A stretch of DNA of 64,000 nt. Origin: Candidatus Heimdallarchaeota archaeon (GTDB lineage: Archaea; Asgardarchaeota; Heimdallarchaeia; Heimdallarchaeales; Kariarchaeaceae). Positions 54,235-63,229 of the stretch are shown piece after piece. The notes under the pieces are model-generated. The model saw only the letters and a list, made by a program, of their open reading frames with translations. It was not told the DNA's origin and searched no databases. The stretch lies in assembly GCA_030149205.1 (NCBI GenBank), contig JASBSB010000001.1, positions 198,357 through 262,356 on the forward strand, read 5' to 3'. The first letter of the stretch is position 1. Each line of letters opens with the position of its first letter. The position numbers and the translations under genes are program-made.

Positions 54235-56337
54235 TTATGCGCTGAAATAATTTTTAACAAAATTAACTATGGAAGCTTTTGAACTTGAGATAAATTTGAA
54301 GCTTCCAACCTGATCATAACCTCCACCTTGAATGTTTGCTGTTGGGAGATCTGACTGTATAGCTAAAAGCAATTCTGAAAATGATTGGCTTAGCCCCTTG
54401 GTTCTTATAATACAATAATCTGACCCAATGCCAAGGGTCACTGTCTTGTCCGAGTTGCTTTTATCGTTAATTAGGGTTAACAAGAGCCCATGAGGTGGAT
54501 ATTCAAATCTAGGAACATTAAGCTCTAAATCTATAATGTTAAACTCAACATCATTGACAGATTCCTTCTCCAAATTTTGCTCCGCTAATTGTAAAACTGA
54601 GTCTCTCTGGGTGTTCACCAGCTCTTCCAACCGGGATGTTAACTCTAGAGATTTTTCCTTTCTGCGACCTATAAATAACAGATCACGGATGACTTCCCCA
54701 CCATCAGAATACCTCAGGCTAAAGAGGATATAATCCAAAACATCAGCAATGGTGCTAAGTTTAGATTCATCAAATTTTAATTCATCATTAGATTCGACTT
54801 TTTCGAGGTATGATTTGAAAGCATCTCCTTTAGCTCTGGTATAGAGTGCAGAAATAACCGGTAGATGATGAAAGTTAAAATCATACTCAGCTAAGACTAA
54901 CCTTGCAACTTCAAAGCTTAACATCCCTGAAGAAATGTTAGTCGAACTTATAACGTTAGAGGAACCTACTGGATTGGTTAGTTTCTGAACTGCCTCCGCA
55001 ATACCTTGATGAGATATTGTGACGATTGGTAAATCATAATTTTGGGCTACATAATAACTGCTCAATGAATCTTCTGTTGTTCCGGTATTAAATAATACAA
55101 CAAGTGGCATGATTTCCCCAGGAACAGGTCCATCGAGAACAAACGATATATCTCTAATAATATCCCCGGAATCTACTACGTTTCCACGTACTGGTAACCT
55201 TCTCAAGACATGTCTAAAATCACTTGGTCTAACTCCTCTTGATCTCAGAAACCCTCGTAGGGCAAAATCCATAGCATAAGCTCCAACAGTACTATCAACA
55301 GAATTTGTATTATAACGAAGTATAATATTTCGACCTGATATTGCAGCTTCTCTGATTTTTAAAGCTGCATTTACGATTTCTTCCTTGTAACTGTTCAATT
55401 GCTTCTCAGAAATTGATAGATCGAAATCTGCTACAGTTTTATCTCCACGGAGAACAACATTAGCAATTTTACCATAGATTTTTTGTCTCTCTTCAAAATC
55501 TACAGGTTTTAAGGTGTGAATTAAAAACCGCTCTCTCCCCTTATACTCATCTAATTCCCCTATAACTTCTACAACCGAAAACTGTTCATACTTAGGAAAA
55601 GGAATTCTACCACCAATACCAAAGGCGGTTCCAATTATTGACACTCCAGATTCGTCCACAAAGGTGAAGAAGGAAGGTCCTCTTCTAAGCCGTTTCACAT
55701 TTGTAATCTGTCCTACAAATGAATACGCAACTTTCTCTTGCCCATTTTCAACTATCTCTTGTATTGACTTCTGTGGAACTTCAGCATGAACTAACTCTAT
55801 TTTGAATCGTTTCTGCTTAACTGGGACAACATAATACAACCATGGTCTTTTTGGGTCGGATACCTTTCCTAACCTCACAGGGATGATTTGTCCCTGCCTA
55901 AATAGATTAGTTTTTGCAGTTTTAAATTTTCCCTTCAATCCAGCACCAAGGTCAACATGAACCTCATCTCTCAGGATTCTGGTAACAATAGCAGCTACGG
56001 CTTTCCCGCTGTTAAGCGCCTCTTCATTCAGTGGTTTTATGAACCGGATCGCAACTGGATTTTCTTTACATTCTCCACAAAGATTTCCATCTTCTTTGTT
56101 AATTTCTTTACCACAAAGATCACAGACATAAAAATATCCCTCTTCGCAATCTTCAGGGCAGGTTTCAGGATCCACAATTCGACCTGTTCCGCCACAGACT
56201 TCACATTTTGCTGATTGATCATTTGAATCTCCCTGACCAATGACAAGCTTTGTTGTTCCTAAACCGTTACATGCTGTACAAGTAGTCACATGTTCTATAA
56301 ATCCTTTGCCTCTACAGGTTGTACACCTTTTTCTCAT
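54235..56337 (-). CDS. Archaeal RecJ-like (COG1107) protein with DnaJ-type zinc fingers
   Basis: 700 residues. The N-terminus has C-x2-C-x-G-x-G repeats (CTTCRGKG, CTACNGLG, CEVCGGTG) like DnaJ, a second zinc ribbon (CDLCGKE...CGEC), then an S1/OB-fold segment (residues about 100-165), another OB-like domain (about 195-270), and the DHH/DHHA1 region after residue 320. The usual catalytic D-x-D and D-H-H motifs are not intact: the phosphoesterase core reads NTNSVDSTVGAYAM and TISHQG where canonical residues would be. It may be an inactive DNA-binding relative. ATG 56335-56337. It lies 55 bp ahead of carS. Confidence 0.78.
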   Translation of the reverse strand: MRKRCTTCRGKGFIEHVTTCTACNGLGTTKLVIGQGDSNDQSAKCEVCGGTGRIVDPETCPEDCEEGYFYVCDLCGKEINKEDGNLCGECKENPVAIRFIKPLNEEALNSGKAVAAIVTRILRDEVHVDLGAGLKGKFKTAKTNLFRQGQIIPVRLGKVSDPKRPWLYYVVPVKQKRFKIELVHAEVPQKSIQEIVENGQEKVAYSFVGQITNVKRLRRGPSFFTFVDESGVSIIGTAFGIGGRIPFPKYEQFSVVEVIGELDEYKGRERFLIHTLKPVDFEERQKIYGKIANVVLRGDKTVADFDLSISEKQLNSYKEEIVNAALKIREAAISGRNIILRYNTNSVDSTVGAYAMDFALRGFLRSRGVRPSDFRHVLRRLPVRGNVVDSGDIIRDISFVLDGPVPGEIMPLVVLFNTGTTEDSLSSYYVAQNYDLPIVTISHQGIAEAVQKLTNPVGSSNVISSTNISSGMLSFEVARLVLAEYDFNFHHLPVISALYTRAKGDAFKSYLEKVESNDELKFDESKLSTIADVLDYILFSLRYSDGGEVIRDLLFIGRRKEKSLELTSRLEELVNTQRDSVLQLAEQNLEKESVNDVEFNIIDLELNVPRFEYPPHGLLLTLINDKSNSDKTVTLGIGSDYCIIRTKGLSQSFSELLLAIQSDLPTANIQGGGYDQVGSFKFISSSKASIVNFVKNYFSA

Positions 56338-56511
56338 GATTTAACTCCTCTAATTAATTAATCTCACAATTACTTTGAATAGCGAGGATATTTGGTATAT
56401 TGAACTCTAGATATCAGATTAAGAACCTCTCTATTTTGAACGGACTTTTCACGTATCAATATAATTTTTTATGATGATAATATAGATTATTGCAGTAATA
56501 TTTTCAGTACA

Positions 56512-57546
56512 TCAATCTCTTCGAGGATCAAACCATATAGCTAAGATATCCGTAATTGAGACTAAAAGGCTACTGACAAAGGTTAAAACCAAAGTACCAG
56601 CCATAAGGATCGGGACGTTCAATGATTTCGCTGATTCAATCATCAAGTTTGCAAGTCCAGGGTACCCAAAAACAAATTCTACAATAGCGCTTGTAGTTAT
56701 CGCAACTGGTACTGTCGCACCAATACTTGTCATGATTTTTGGATTTAGGTTAGGGACTACATGTTTACGAATAATTATAGAGAATTTTAGACCCTTGGCT
56801 TTAGCAGTGTTTACATAGGGTTTTCTTAACTCCACGATTGTCAATGCTCGTATTTGTCTTGCTAAGAAGGTCGAGGAAATCACTGCAACAAGTGAGATAA
56901 CAATGATTAACAAATAACCATAAGTTTGCCAATAACTGATAACTGCAGATGAATCTTGACTCCCGGGGTTCATTATTGAACCTATCAACTGCTGAAAATT
57001 AAGGTTTTGAACAGGTTGACGGTTATACTGATCAAATGTTATGAGCCCCGTTATTGATACTAAGTATCTGAATAGATAAATGGCTAACAGAACTGATGGA
57101 ACCGCGTATGTGAAGTTTGTGAAGAAACGAAGAATAAAATCTATGGGGGTATTGGCGTAACTTCCAGAAACCAAGCCAATCACAACACCAAGAAAAACAT
57201 AAAGAAAAAAGGCACCAAAAAATAAAAATAAGGTATTAATGGTGGATTCCCAGAGGACCGCATCAAGTGGTTTGTGAAAGGTACTCCCTTCCCAACCTAA
57301 ACCAAATGTTTGGTGAAATATCAAATTGTTCCAATAATTTATGAATTGATCGAATATGGATTTATCTATACCTAGGAGGACTTCTTCTTGTTTAATTGCC
57401 ACCTTTGGATTGGATGAGAAGGCATTATGAGCAACCGCAGGATTATAATTCATAAAGAAATAAAGAACGAACAATAATATTGAAACCCCAAAAATTTGTG
57501 ATATAATAGAAATTAATCGAAAAACAATGTAGTTGCTCATTCTCAT
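56512..57546 (-). CDS. ABC peptide/nickel transporter permease (DppB-like)
   Basis: 344 residues, six membrane helices, with the permease EAA-type loop near the end of the domain (RQIRALTIVELRKPYVNTAKAKGL) and the conserved VEFVFGYPGLANLM C-terminal motif of OppB/DppB. It pairs with the larger upstream permease by a 4-bp overlap. No binding protein or ATPase is next to it, so the complex is completed elsewhere. Confidence 0.88.
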   Translation of the reverse strand: MRMSNYIVFRLISIISQIFGVSILLFVLYFFMNYNPAVAHNAFSSNPKVAIKQEEVLLGIDKSIFDQFINYWNNLIFHQTFGLGWEGSTFHKPLDAVLWESTINTLFLFFGAFFLYVFLGVVIGLVSGSYANTPIDFILRFFTNFTYAVPSVLLAIYLFRYLVSITGLITFDQYNRQPVQNLNFQQLIGSIMNPGSQDSSAVISYWQTYGYLLIIVISLVAVISSTFLARQIRALTIVELRKPYVNTAKAKGLKFSIIIRKHVVPNLNPKIMTSIGATVPVAITTSAIVEFVFGYPGLANLMIESAKSLNVPILMAGTLVLTFVSSLLVSITDILAIWFDPRRD

Positions 57547-59105
57547 AATGATGGACTCCTCTCATTAGTTTTCCCTAAGGATTCTAATTCTTGCTCCGAT
57601 GGCTCGACGAATATTTCTCTTACTATGAAATTATCTTCCTGCTTGTTTACTGTTCTAAATCGAGGGTCTAATACGTCCTTGAGGACATCAGTAAACAACA
57701 AAAGACCAAACAATGCAAGTGTTATCCAAATCGTTGAATCAAGAACTACCAAGTCATAAATAGTTTGTTTATAAAATGCAGGGTCAAGTCTATAACCTAT
57801 ATCTGAACCCCACATTAATGTGGATTCTAATCCCAAAAGAACGGAGATGGTAACTGCGATAACAACAAAGTCAACTAATGATGTTATTAATAATAAAATA
57901 ATTACAGGAAATAAGTTCGGAAGAATATGTTTTCGAAAAATACGGAACCCCGATGAACCCATGGTTCTTTGAACAAGAATAAACTCTTCATTTTTAATAG
58001 ATTTTATTTCCTGTCTTATAACCTTACTTGGAGAGCCCCACATAATTAAAGCTAACACCAGAAAAGTTTGAATAAAAAAGCCACCTGGAATCTTATTCCT
58101 TAATCCACCACTAAATGATGTTGCAAACATCCAAATGGCAAAAGGAGGGATTAGGTATAACCCATTAGCTACGTTCACAATTATTGTATCAACAACTCCA
58201 TCTGAAAGTCCTGCAATGATCCCAAAAAATAGTCCCAATGAAACTACTAATATAGCCGTTAACCCTGCAATATTAATTGTATAGAACGTTGCATAAACAA
58301 GTCTGGAAAAGAGGTCTCTACCTAAAAAATCAGATCCAAGCCAAAAATTAGCACCTGGAGGTTGGTCTACTGCGAAATTTCGGTATCTGTTATCAAACGC
58401 AAATTGGTAAATTGGATTTTTTAAGTATCCAGCATTAGCAATTAATGGATCTGGGGGAAAAATGAAATTTGAAAATGCTCCCCAGAGATAGAAAAAAAGA
58501 AGTAATCCCACTAAAAATAAGCTAAGTTTCCCACTTGGATCACTCCAGAGAAGATTTAATTTCCCCCCACGAGTGTGCCCGTAGTAGTATTTTATCACTT
58601 TGTCAGTTTTAGAGTAAGAAAGTGTTGCAAAATAGTCAGTTAATCCAATATTTTTGTATTTCCTCAAAGGAATCTTAATTTTTTTATCTAAAGTATATAA
58701 CACGAAATAATATGAGGTCCCAAGTATGCTAGAAAAGATTGTTGAACCGTCAAGTTCTTCTACAAGATAGAGGGTGTTCAATGAAACAGACTTAAAAGTT
58801 ATACCTAAAAATTTAAACTTTATTTGCTCTGATTCAATTATCAATGTATATGGTACAAGTTCTTTTGATAATCGATATTCTAATAGAATTAGAAACACAA
58901 AGAAAAATAGACTAACCAATAAAACATTAATGAAATCATTTGCATAGAAGGGAGAAGAAGAAAGAACCATAACAATATTCCCTAGATAAAGAATTGGGAG
59001 GATCATTAAAAAGAAAAACAAAAACTTAGCATAAGCAAAAATAGAAGGGTTAAAGCGTACAAAGTTCTCACTCTCAGCTATGGATGCCATAGATTTAGTA
59101 TTCAA
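57543..59105 (-). CDS. ABC peptide transporter permease (DppC-like) with N-terminal extension
   Basis: 520 residues from TTG 59105; ATG at 59088-59090 (MASIAESE) is an alternative. The C-terminal 315 residues are an OppC/DppC permease with the LGSDFLGRDLFSRLVYA motif and the EAA loop (IKNEEFILVQRTMGSSG). The first 200 residues add two membrane helices (about 24-46 and 58-78) and a beta-rich soluble region (85-165) resembling a PH-like domain. Typical OppC proteins lack this. It is the upstream member of the pair with the DppB-like gene. Confidence 0.82.
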   Translation of the reverse strand: MNTKSMASIAESENFVRFNPSIFAYAKFLFFFLMILPILYLGNIVMVLSSSPFYANDFINVLLVSLFFFVFLILLEYRLSKELVPYTLIIESEQIKFKFLGITFKSVSLNTLYLVEELDGSTIFSSILGTSYYFVLYTLDKKIKIPLRKYKNIGLTDYFATLSYSKTDKVIKYYYGHTRGGKLNLLWSDPSGKLSLFLVGLLLFFYLWGAFSNFIFPPDPLIANAGYLKNPIYQFAFDNRYRNFAVDQPPGANFWLGSDFLGRDLFSRLVYATFYTINIAGLTAILVVSLGLFFGIIAGLSDGVVDTIIVNVANGLYLIPPFAIWMFATSFSGGLRNKIPGGFFIQTFLVLALIMWGSPSKVIRQEIKSIKNEEFILVQRTMGSSGFRIFRKHILPNLFPVIILLLITSLVDFVVIAVTISVLLGLESTLMWGSDIGYRLDPAFYKQTIYDLVVLDSTIWITLALFGLLLFTDVLKDVLDPRFRTVNKQEDNFIVREIFVEPSEQELESLGKTNERSPSL

Positions 59106-59216
59106 TGAACTATCTCCTGTTTAGATATTTTTAAACGATTAGGAACTTGAATTAGTTTATCTTATAATATCCTAAATTCTATAACCTTTTCTATTATTAA
59201 GCGAGGAAATGAGTTC

Positions 59217-59225
59217 ATATTTATA
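59217..59225 (+). promoter_or_regulatory. TATA-like box of the DHH gene
   Basis: ATATTTATA centred about 28 bp before ATG 59249. It argues for a leaderless start there and against the longer TTG frame at 59228. Confidence 0.5.
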
Positions 59226-59248
59226 TTTTGTTTCTAGATCCTCTGTAT

Positions 59249-60328
59249 ATGCTGGATGAATTTCTTAACTCAATCAAGTCTTATCCTGATTTTCAAAGAA
59301 AATGGGTAGATGATCTTAATCAGTTTTTGAAGAGATTAGATCCAAATTCCTCAATAATTGCTACACATGGTCATTGCCCTGACGGGATTGTGGCAGGTTC
59401 TATGATAAGATATGATTCCGAATTTGCTGAAATTATCCCCATAGATTACTGGGTATTAAATGGAAGGGGAGTTCGCGAAAGATTAGAAGATTTACATTGG
59501 AAAGGAATCGTCGATCTTGAACCCTTTAATAAAAGACCAACTGAGTATTGGGTCGATCATCATATCGGAGTTCTGGGAAAGAAAATAAACAGTCAGAAAA
59601 TCAGATATGATTATAACGGAGAGAGTGGGTCTTTTCAGTTACTTCTAAGTAATTTTTTGAGACCAATGCCTGATAAGATCATAGAGTTGGTAACCCTTAC
59701 AAGAATTACAGACACTGCATCTTACACATTTATTCCCCCAACATATGAGTTAGATGAAGATAATGAGATACTAAACACCAGGTATGAATCCCTTAATTTA
59801 GAAAACAAAACTGCAATTCAACATAAAGCTTACGTACTGGATGATGCTGTCAGATCAATTTCAACCTTTGAAGAAATGCAGAAAACTTATGATGGATTAG
59901 CTAAAGAGGGATTCATCTTTCTCTTTAAGTATAAACAAAAAATTAACCAACTTAGAATTCAAAGGTTAAAAGAATATGAAATTGCTGAAAACTTACCAAA
60001 AGCTGATTGTTTGGTGTTTAAATTCGATGATGGAAAATTAACTCCCTACTCATTCCACAGAAAATTACTGAATTCTAAATGCTTTGTAAGTATATCAGTT
60101 GCAAAGGTTCCAGACGGCTACAAACTCTCCTTTAGAAGAAAAAAGGGTCTTAACCCAGAGATGAATAAAATATTACAATTACATAATTTGGCAAAACAAT
60201 TTAATGGTGGGGGTCATGAGGCTGCTTCTGGTGGGTTTACAACAGATTTTGATAATTTTAAACTTGAGATGGAAAGGTGGTCACTGAAAAATAATCTGTC
60301 AATTCAATTCTGTGATGTTGAATTATAA
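59249..60328 (+). CDS. DHH family phosphoesterase
   Basis: About 359 residues from ATG 59249. The DHH core reads ATHGHCPDGIVAGS, VDHHIG and the DHHA1 part is FNGGGHEAASGGF near the C-terminus. Such proteins include RecJ, NrnA nanoRNases and cyclic-dinucleotide phosphodiesterases. The first motif has HGHCPDG where RecJ has D-x-D, as in other DHH subgroups; activity is plausible. It is followed by prs, trmG10 and rnz in the same direction, likely one transcription unit for nucleotide and RNA metabolism. Confidence 0.85.
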   Translation: MLDEFLNSIKSYPDFQRKWVDDLNQFLKRLDPNSSIIATHGHCPDGIVAGSMIRYDSEFAEIIPIDYWVLNGRGVRERLEDLHWKGIVDLEPFNKRPTEYWVDHHIGVLGKKINSQKIRYDYNGESGSFQLLLSNFLRPMPDKIIELVTLTRITDTASYTFIPPTYELDEDNEILNTRYESLNLENKTAIQHKAYVLDDAVRSISTFEEMQKTYDGLAKEGFIFLFKYKQKINQLRIQRLKEYEIAENLPKADCLVFKFDDGKLTPYSFHRKLLNSKCFVSISVAKVPDGYKLSFRRKKGLNPEMNKILQLHNLAKQFNGGGHEAASGGFTTDFDNFKLEMERWSLKNNLSIQFCDVEL

Positions 60329-60383
60329 AACCTGATAATGGTATCGATTAACTTATTTACAGAACTAATATGCAGTAATTATA

Positions 60384-61277
60384 TTGCAAACGATTATTAG
60401 TTTGGACAAAATAAATCCAGTGGCACAGAATCTTCAACGTGCATTAAACTGTCAGTTAGTGGTACCAGAGACAAAAAAATTTAGAGATAACGAAACATAT
60501 ATCAGAATAAAGACTGACCTATCAAATCACGAAGTATTAATTGTACAATCATTATACTATCCACAGGAGTTCCATCTTTTTCAAGTTTTAAACCTCGCAT
60601 ATTTAATAAAACGACTAGGGGCTACCTCAATAAAACTTATCGCACCATACATGTGTTATAGCAGAGCTGACAGGGACATATTAGGTGGAGAAGCGGTAAG
60701 TTTGCTAACAGTGCTTTCATTAATTAAAGCCAGTCCCATTAATGAATTAATTGTCGTAGACCTTCATAACCCCAGTGCAATTCCGGATGAAATCTCCAAA
60801 AAGCTGAAGATATCAAACGTTCTCCCTACTAAATCGATAAAAAATTTTCTTTCTGCGACAGTCGGAGAAATAGACAGTGAATGGTCAGTTGTTGCTCCTG
60901 ATAAAGGAGCTGAATATCGTGCTAAGGAGCTTGCTGAGCTGTTGAAAATCAGATACACCTCCTTTGAAAAGCACCGTGACCCAATAACAGGCACTGTTAA
61001 TTTACGTAACATAGATGATGTAAACATAATTGGGACAAAGGTCATATTGATTGATGATATGGTGACAACTGGCAATTCATTGTTACAGGTAGTTAAAATT
61101 TTGAAGAAGAAAAAGATTCAAAAGGTTTGCGTGATAGTTACTCATTCTTTGACGAACAATCTGATCGAGAAATTTCAAGACACCAAAATTGACATTCTTG
61201 CGTCAACTCTATCAGTCCCATCAGAAATATCGAAAATAGATATTACCCCAGATTTATTGGACACGATTTCATTTTAA
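60384..61277 (+). CDS. prs: Ribose-phosphate pyrophosphokinase
   Basis: 297 residues. Makes PRPP from ribose 5-phosphate and ATP. The PRPP-binding loop VILIDDMVTTGNSL and the catalytic flexible segment SRADRD, with DLHNPSAI and FEKHRDPITG, fit archaeal (class III-like) Prs. TTG start at 60384. PRPP is the co-substrate of the NadC encoded in the same window. One base separates it from the next gene. Confidence 0.92.
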   Translation: MQTIISLDKINPVAQNLQRALNCQLVVPETKKFRDNETYIRIKTDLSNHEVLIVQSLYYPQEFHLFQVLNLAYLIKRLGATSIKLIAPYMCYSRADRDILGGEAVSLLTVLSLIKASPINELIVVDLHNPSAIPDEISKKLKISNVLPTKSIKNFLSATVGEIDSEWSVVAPDKGAEYRAKELAELLKIRYTSFEKHRDPITGTVNLRNIDDVNIIGTKVILIDDMVTTGNSLLQVVKILKKKKIQKVCVIVTHSLTNNLIEKFQDTKIDILASTLSVPSEISKIDITPDLLDTISF

Positions 61278-61278
61278 A

Positions 61279-62292
61279 ATGACTTTACTTATTCGAATCT
61301 CCTGTGGTCATACTAATCTAGCGATTGTGGAGTTAAAAGCGTATTTTAGAGACAAGCTAACATCCCTCGCATCTAATATTTTCCAAGTTGATGCGAATAA
61401 AGAGTTAGAAGAAAAATACCTTGACACCTCAGCTGGCTGTAAGATAGGAGGCGATTTAATCTTTTTAGAAGAACCTCCTATTACTGAAGAGAAACTTTTG
61501 ATAAGATGTGATGAATTTATTAAATCTAATCAATTATTTTTGGGTTCCACTTTCAGAGTCAGGGTTTACAAGAATGGAAATCTAGGATTCTCAATAAATA
61601 GGAACAGAATTGAAAGAAAAATTGGCTCCATAGTATTGAATCGTAACTCAAATGTATCTGTTAACCTATCAAATCCTGAATCTGAGGTAGGTGTGATAAT
61701 TTGGGAAACAGGTTTTGGATTAATTTATACCAGGAATTGCCTTAGCGCTGGTGACTTCTCTGCTCGTTCACCAAAAGTATTTCCTTATTTTCGTGGTGGC
61801 GCAATAAAACCAAGAATTGCAAGATTTTTGGTGAACCTTCTATCTCCAGAGAATGACCAACTAATAATTGATCCATTTGCAGGTCATGGAGGATTACTTA
61901 TAGAGCTTGCATCATTAGGAATTTCGAGCTTAGGTATTGAGCTAGATAGAAAAATTGTTAGAGAAGCACAGGTAAATCTGTTACAGGTAAGGGGATCCGA
62001 ACTTACTATGATAATAATGGGAGACTCCCTCCACATGCCTCTAAGAAAATTGGGTGACCAAAAGTTTGTAACTGACCCACCTTACGCGATCCAAACCACG
62101 ACCTCAGGAAGAGAACCAGCAGTACTATTCATGAAATGGTTACTTTCCCTTTCTCAGACATGTCAAATATCTTTCTCTTTACCAAATAATGTACTAGAAC
62201 AATTACCCACTCCTTGGAAAGTTGTCCTTGAAGCTGAAGATTTTGTTCATAAAAATTTAACAAGAAGACTCAGGGTGATCACAAATGGATGA
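61279..62292 (+). CDS. trmG10: tRNA (guanine-N2) methyltransferase, archaeal TrmG10/Trm11-like
   Basis: 337 residues. An N-terminal THUMP-like region (to about residue 150), then motif I IIDPFAGHGGLLIEL and the catalytic TDPPYAI (motif IV, D-P-P-Y) of N2-guanine methyltransferases. The archaeal TrmG10 dimethylates G10 of tRNA; Trm11 is the eukaryotic relative. It begins one base after prs and overlaps rnz by 8 bp, so tightly coupled. Confidence 0.88.
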   Translation: MTLLIRISCGHTNLAIVELKAYFRDKLTSLASNIFQVDANKELEEKYLDTSAGCKIGGDLIFLEEPPITEEKLLIRCDEFIKSNQLFLGSTFRVRVYKNGNLGFSINRNRIERKIGSIVLNRNSNVSVNLSNPESEVGVIIWETGFGLIYTRNCLSAGDFSARSPKVFPYFRGGAIKPRIARFLVNLLSPENDQLIIDPFAGHGGLLIELASLGISSLGIELDRKIVREAQVNLLQVRGSELTMIIMGDSLHMPLRKLGDQKFVTDPPYAIQTTTSGREPAVLFMKWLLSLSQTCQISFSLPNNVLEQLPTPWKVVLEAEDFVHKNLTRRLRVITNG

Positions 62293-63226
62293 CATATCGA
62301 TAACATTTCTTGGGACAGGGGCTGCAATTCCTCCAACTGATAGATTTCAATCATCAGTGGCGGTAAGACACAAATTTGGATTAACAATCTTTGATGTTGG
62401 AGAGGGAACTCAGTTTAATCTGAGAAAGTTTAATGTTCCAATACGGAAAGAAATTGTAATAGCCATAAGCCATTTACACTCAGACCATTATCAGGGACTT
62501 CCAGGAATCTTAGCCTCATTAAGTATGTTAGAGAGAAGAGAAAAAGTTACGATTTTAGGGCCTCCAGGAGTTCATAGAGTCGTAAGAATGGTCTTGAAAA
62601 CATTTTTCATTAATCCAACTTATGAATTAGAAATAGTTGAAATTGAACCTAATCAAACTTTTCGTGGAAAAGGATATGTCATTCATACAATCAAAGCCTT
62701 ACATTTTAACAATTCTTTATCATATAAATGGCAAGAAAACAATCTTCCTGGGAAGTGGGACACGACAATACTAGAAAAATATAACGTTCCGAATAAACTC
62801 AGGAGGGAACTAAAGCTTGGAAACACGATTGAAGTAGGAGAGATAAAAATAGCACCTGATCAGGTAATCGGTAAGGAAAGAATGGGGAGAACTATTATTT
62901 ATTCAGGTGATACAAGACCTAACAATAACTTAGTGGAATTTGCCCGAGACGCCGATTTACTTATTCATGAGGGAACATATCCTTCAACGTTTGAGCAAAT
63001 TGGACCTGATAGGGAACACTCAACAGTTAAACAAGCAGTTGAAACAGCTATAAAATCAGGTGCTAAAAAATTGGCAGTTACGCATATTGGTACTAGGATA
63101 TTAGATTTTGTTGAGGAAAAAAAAATTACCAAACAACATCAAGATGCAGTAATTGTGCATGATGGAACAGTAATTACTTTACCCTTTTCATTAATTGCCT
63201 TAAAAAACAAAAAACCGGAAATATAA
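62285..63226 (+). CDS. rnz: Ribonuclease Z
   Basis: 313 residues. Metallo-beta-lactamase fold that trims tRNA 3' trailers. The zinc motif H63-L-H65-S-D67-H68, preceded by the TFLGTGAAIPPTDRFQSS opening, and downstream ligands in HEGTY and VTHIGTR are as expected. Overlap with the tRNA methyltransferase supports a shared tRNA-processing role. Confidence 0.95.
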   Translation: MDDISITFLGTGAAIPPTDRFQSSVAVRHKFGLTIFDVGEGTQFNLRKFNVPIRKEIVIAISHLHSDHYQGLPGILASLSMLERREKVTILGPPGVHRVVRMVLKTFFINPTYELEIVEIEPNQTFRGKGYVIHTIKALHFNNSLSYKWQENNLPGKWDTTILEKYNVPNKLRRELKLGNTIEVGEIKIAPDQVIGKERMGRTIIYSGDTRPNNNLVEFARDADLLIHEGTYPSTFEQIGPDREHSTVKQAVETAIKSGAKKLAVTHIGTRILDFVEEKKITKQHQDAVIVHDGTVITLPFSLIALKNKKPEI

Positions 63227-63229
63227 CGA

